NCBI GenBank assembly: GCA_021737045.1
Contig: JAIPES010000010.1
Location: 1-53,602, forward strand
Reading direction: 5' to 3'
DNA: 53,602 nucleotides
From: Desulfobacteraceae bacterium
GTDB lineage: Bacteria > Desulfobacterota > Desulfobacteria > Desulfobacterales > Desulfosalsimonadaceae
How positions within the stretch are numbered: the stretch's first letter is position 1; each line of letters begins with the position of its first letter. The translations under genes were made by a program, and so were the position numbers. The notes beneath the pieces are model-generated. The model worked only from the letters and a program-made list of their open reading frames with translations, did not search any database and was not told where the DNA came from. Positions 51,000 through 53,602 of this stretch are shown here, one piece after another.

Positions 51000-51597
51000 A
51001 GGCTTCAAATGTGGCCGCCAGCACGTCGGTGAGCCGCAGGGTGTGTTGCCGGATTTCCTCCGGGGTTCTTCCGGGATACCGGCCGTAGCTGATCATCAGG
51101 CCGTTTAGCGCAGAAAACAGCGCATGGGCGGCAATTCTTGTATCCTTTTGAATGCCGGCCAAAATCACCGCCTGTTCGATGCGGTCCACCATGGAGCGCA
51201 TGCTGTTGTTGAGATTATGGACTCCGTCCTCGGAGAGCTCACCGCCGAGGATAAAGTTGCTCATCATCTGGAAAAAGGTCATGTTTTCGTTGAGGTAATT
51301 GACGTAAGTCCTGCAGAATCTTCGAAAAACATCTCCGTCCTTGTTTTCCAGGGCAGAATCCATCAGGTCGGTGATTTCCTTGGCGCTTTCCAGAAACACG
51401 TCCAGAAAGACTTCGCCAAGGCTGGTATAATGATTGTAAATGGTACCCACACTCACACCGGCGGTTTTTGCGATTTCCCGGACCGTGACATCCCGGAAAA
51501 CCTTTCTGGAAAAAAGATCCCGGGCCGTATCGGCAATCAGCCGGCGGCGGGCTTCTCTTTCCTCTGTCTTGAGTTGTTCAAGGGTTCTTAACGCCAC
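50986..51597 (-). CDS. TetR-family transcriptional regulator
   Basis: The 203-residue repressor has the typical N-terminal HTH (RRLIADTARDLFSRKVFRDV, VREIAKTAGVSVGTIYNHY) and a helical ligand-binding C-terminal domain. It begins at a GTG with GGAG eight bases before it. TetR proteins next to fatty- or branched-acid catabolic genes often bind acyl-CoAs; here it closes the catabolic block and could act at the palindrome in the 40.45-kb promoter. That link is inference. Confidence 0.88.
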   Translation of the reverse strand: MALRTLEQLKTEEREARRRLIADTARDLFSRKVFRDVTVREIAKTAGVSVGTIYNHYTSLGEVFLDVFLESAKEITDLMDSALENKDGDVFRRFCRTYVNYLNENMTFFQMMSNFILGGELSEDGVHNLNNSMRSMVDRIEQAVILAGIQKDTRIAAHALFSALNGLMISYGRYPGRTPEEIRQHTLRLTDVLAATFEASTRE

Positions 51598-51620
51598 GAT
51601 TCATGCTCCTTTCAAAAAAA

Positions 51621-51641
51621 ACCGGCGGGTTTTTGCCCGGT
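51621..51641 (-). promoter_or_regulatory. Terminator-like hairpin in the TetR gene leader
   Basis: On the minus strand ACCGG (51641-51637) and CCGGT (51625-51621), with an inner CGGG/CCCG option, are followed by eight T residues and then the AAGGAG of the TetR gene. A hairpin with T-run so near a start codon may be an attenuator. The stem is short, so it could be incidental. Confidence 0.35.
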
Positions 51642-51741
51642 ATTGTAGTTTGATTACCCGTTCATATTTCAAAACTCCATTCTACATGCAATTGTTATGA
51701 TTTTCCAGCACAATTTTCAAAAATTCTTTTCCTGCAAAAAG

Positions 51742-51784
51742 GATGGCACCGTAAAAGTCTGATTTCAGATGGTGCCGTAAAAAA
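51742..51784 (+). repeat. Tandem pair of GATGGYRCCGTAAAA motifs
   Basis: GATGGCACCGTAAAAG (51742-51757) and GATGGTGCCGTAAAAA (51768-51783) lie 26 bases apart, start to start. The pair looks like two ends of the MITE-like family without its inside. GGCACC and GGTGCC pair to form a hairpin which on the minus strand is followed by ATCCTTTTTG, so it may terminate the ABC gene. Confidence 0.8.
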
Positions 51785-51791
51785 GGATTGT

Positions 51792-53288
51792 TTAAGAAAG
51801 CCTGCCGGGCAGATGCAGAGTGTTCTGGATACAGGACGGCAGCTGTTCTGCCTGATGGGTTACATAGACAATGGTGAGTTCGCTGATGGCGGCAATGGCG
51901 TCTGTGAGCTGCTGAAACGCCATTTGCTGACTGCGCGCCAGGCCCTGGCAGGGTTCGTCGAGGAGCAAAAGATAGGGGTTTTTCACCAGAGCCCGGGCCA
52001 GCAGGCACAGCCGCTGTTTTCCGGCTGACAATTGCGAAAAATAACTGGCGCCAAACTCAGACAAGCCCAGGATGTCCATCCACTGCTCTGCTTTTTGACG
52101 GTTTTGGGGGCTGTTTTGCCGCAGCATGCCCAGGGTGTCGTAAAAACCCGACTCCACCACGTCAACACAGGTGTATCGGAGCGGAAAGTGCTGGAACAGC
52201 TCAGGGGACATGAAACCGGTGTTTTTCTTGATCTCCCAGATACTTTCCCCGGAGCCGCGTTTGCGGTCAAACAGGACAATGTCATTGGCGTAGGCCTGTG
52301 GGTGATCCCCGTTGATAAGGCTGAGCAATGTGGATTTGCCGGATCCGTTTGGACCGGACAAGGCCCAGTGGTCGCCCTGACGGATCTGCCAGTTGATGTT
52401 TTCAAAGATCACAGTGCTGCCATAGGCCACCCGGACATTTTTCATGCCCACCATCACGTTAAAACGCTGTCTGGCGCTGTTGTTCATCAGTGTCCTGAGC
52501 CGACGGGTGTCTGCCTGGCCCGGAAACCGGTTTTGCCCGAAGGATGGACAGAATGCCTTTTTTTCATACACCTGCAGGTTTTTTTCAGGTGTCGGTACGG
52601 CCACATGCGTAATTACATCCGGGATCTGGTCCGGGTTGGTGGCCATGACCAGGCAGATGCCGGAATCTGCAATTTGGAAAAAAAGAGCCTCAAAGGTTTG
52701 ACGCGTTTTTTCATCCAGACCGGCCAGGGGGCAATCCAGCAGCAGCAAAACAGGATGCTGCAAAAGGGCTGCGGCAATGCGCAGTCGCTTGCTTTCCCCG
52801 CTGGAAAGTTTGATCACGTGGCGCCGGGCGATGGCCTGAAGGTGGAAGCAGTCATATATGCGTTCCAATGTCCAGGGGGTGTCCGGGCTTGCTTTTTGCG
52901 CTTTTTTGGCCAGGTATTGCGCCACAGTTGGCGCGTGGTCGGCATAGCCGGCATTAAAGCGCTGCTGGTAATAAAAACGGCCTGCGCCGGCGGGGGGCTG
53001 AAAATCATGGCGGATGTCCACGTATACGGATCGGCGCCGGTTGGCCGCAGCCGGAGTTGCGGGAGGGGATTTTTGGATGCGGTCATATTCGCTGTGCCGG
53101 ATTTTTCCTCTCAGCACAGGCAATTGTCCGTCAAGCGCCCGGAGCAGGGCGCTTTTGCCCGATCCGCTTTCTCCCACCACAGCCAGGTGCTGGTTTTTTC
53201 GGATTTCAAGGTTCAGGTTTGAAAAAATCCGTTGCTGATGATACGTGATATCCGTATTTTGAATGCTCACAAGCCGGGTGTTGTCCAT
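51792..53288 (-). CDS. ModF-like ABC protein with two ATPase domains
   Basis: The 498-residue protein has two ATP-binding cassettes and no membrane segment. The first has GESGSGKS (about 39-46), LSSGESKRL, and Walker B LLLLDCPLAG, where the catalytic Glu is replaced by Cys 186. The second has GPNGSGKS (about 312-319), LSAGKQRL and LLLLDEPCQG (Glu 445 present). The layout resembles ModF/PhrA of molybdate loci. The start is set at ATG 53288; a longer frame to 53396 is made of repeat sequence. No strong ribosome-binding site is seen. Transporter partners are not in the window. Confidence 0.82.
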   Translation of the reverse strand: MDNTRLVSIQNTDITYHQQRIFSNLNLEIRKNQHLAVVGESGSGKSALLRALDGQLPVLRGKIRHSEYDRIQKSPPATPAAANRRRSVYVDIRHDFQPPAGAGRFYYQQRFNAGYADHAPTVAQYLAKKAQKASPDTPWTLERIYDCFHLQAIARRHVIKLSSGESKRLRIAAALLQHPVLLLLDCPLAGLDEKTRQTFEALFFQIADSGICLVMATNPDQIPDVITHVAVPTPEKNLQVYEKKAFCPSFGQNRFPGQADTRRLRTLMNNSARQRFNVMVGMKNVRVAYGSTVIFENINWQIRQGDHWALSGPNGSGKSTLLSLINGDHPQAYANDIVLFDRKRGSGESIWEIKKNTGFMSPELFQHFPLRYTCVDVVESGFYDTLGMLRQNSPQNRQKAEQWMDILGLSEFGASYFSQLSAGKQRLCLLARALVKNPYLLLLDEPCQGLARSQQMAFQQLTDAIAAISELTIVYVTHQAEQLPSCIQNTLHLPGRLS

Positions 53289-53356
53289 GGGGCATACAAG
53301 CCTGATCCGGAGCCTGCTGACGGCGGCGGGCCCGTGGTTTTGATTTTGTATTGATT

Positions 53357-53467
53357 GATGGCGCCGTAAAAAGTCCAATATCTGCGTTACGCGCAATTTC
53401 TCAGAATTTCACGTACGGCTAAGTACGCTGCATTCTTCGAAATTGCGCAAGCCTTGATCTTGAACTT
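53357..53467 (+). repeat. MITE-like palindromic repeat, copy 2 (half A)
   Basis: It begins GATGGCGCCGTAAAAAG and matches 15295-15404. The hairpin arms are GCGCAATTTC (53391-53400) and GAAATTGCGC (53439-53448); where copy 1 has a G:C pair in the arms this copy has A:T, a compensatory change. It continues without break into the half B repeat at 53466-53602. Confidence 0.88.
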
Positions 53468-53602
53468 CCAAGGAAGTCCAAGGGCGGGGTCGGTTTTTGA
53501 AGCGACATTGAGCGTTTACGGAAACCTCCGTAAACGGTCAGGAGCGAAAAAACTGACCCCGGCCGCAGGGCTTCCTTCCTGCAAAAACAGCGGCCGCGGT
53601 AA
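53466..53602 (-). repeat. 137-bp dispersed repeat (half B), copy 2 of an inverted pair
   Basis: The reverse complement of 44204-44340 with four differences; the same perfect palindrome occurs at 53513-53536. The match runs to the window edge, so the element probably continues to a right end CTTTTTACGGCGCCATC outside. With half A it suggests a full element of about 265 bases between two terminal motifs. Confidence 0.9.

Noticed and set aside
53289-53396. N-terminal extension of the ABC protein
   Set aside because: The extra residues are encoded by the MITE-like repeat and show no homology-like features.

Overview
The window looks like a chromosomal segment of a Gram-negative, mesophilic anaerobe of the Desulfobacterota (former Deltaproteobacteria), most likely a sulfate-reducer relative in or near the Desulfobacterales. 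This is inferred from gene order (rpsB-tsf-pyrH-frr-uppS-cdsA-dxr-rseP), from the PurS-PurL fusion with separate PurQ, from the DUF6125 and UPF0210/UPF0237 genes beside acyl-CoA catabolic genes, and from dispersed repeats of the GATGGCGCCGTAAAAAG type. No respiratory marker lies in the window, so the lifestyle is not shown directly. No rRNA, tRNA or CRISPR array was found.

Layout. 1-12.0 kb: end of prfA, prmC, the translation and envelope operon rpsB to rseP behind a good sigma-70 promoter, then purL and purQ. 12.0-17.4 kb: a large HEAT-like protein, a small unknown protein that ends inside a mobile repeat, the wreck of an RND efflux operon (an in-frame chimera of outer-membrane factor and RND permease), and an HDOD regulator on the minus strand. 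17.6-20.4 kb, minus strand: LysM protein and FGGY sugar kinase. 20.4-22.8 kb: aroF-aroB preceded by a probable aromatic-amino-acid attenuator with a Phe/Trp-rich leader peptide of 33 codons. 22.8-28.4 kb: small HTH/Zn-ribbon regulator, patatin, TPR protein, M23-like protein, argC, folD. 28.4-34.6 kb: secA, then clpS-clpA-aat, a compact N-degron module. 34.6-39.1 kb: GAF protein, kinase-like protein, UspA, HIT protein, leuC, leuD, hisE. 39.3-40.3 kb, minus strand: two small heat-shock proteins.

40.5-50.2 kb is the main accessory block: acyl-CoA dehydrogenase, methylglutaconyl-CoA hydratase-like protein, methylcrotonyl-CoA carboxylase beta-like carboxyltransferase, HMG-CoA lyase-like protein, acetoacetyl-CoA synthetase, DUF6125 protein, ACT protein and UPF0210 protein. 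Read together this is a leucine/isovalerate oxidation route, but the biotin carboxylase subunit is absent, the dehydrogenase lacks the isovaleryl-specific catalytic glutamate, and the lyase has Gln in place of the catalytic Cys. A palindrome between the -35 and -10 of the first gene, and a TetR gene at 51 kb, suggest local repression. The window ends with hisN, tetR and a ModF-like double-ATPase ABC protein.

The most interesting non-coding signals are: (1) the aroF leader peptide/attenuator; (2) three different 7-bp tandem arrays, each immediately 5' of the Shine-Dalgarno of a gene (COG3357-like regulator, secA, HMG-CoA lyase-like gene); (3) a family of MITE-like palindromic repeats at 15.3, 44.2, 51.75 and 53.4 kb whose hairpin arms show compensatory changes; (4) two long inverted repeat pairs that flank the catabolic genes. 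All calls are from reading the sequence by eye; no database search or folding was run.
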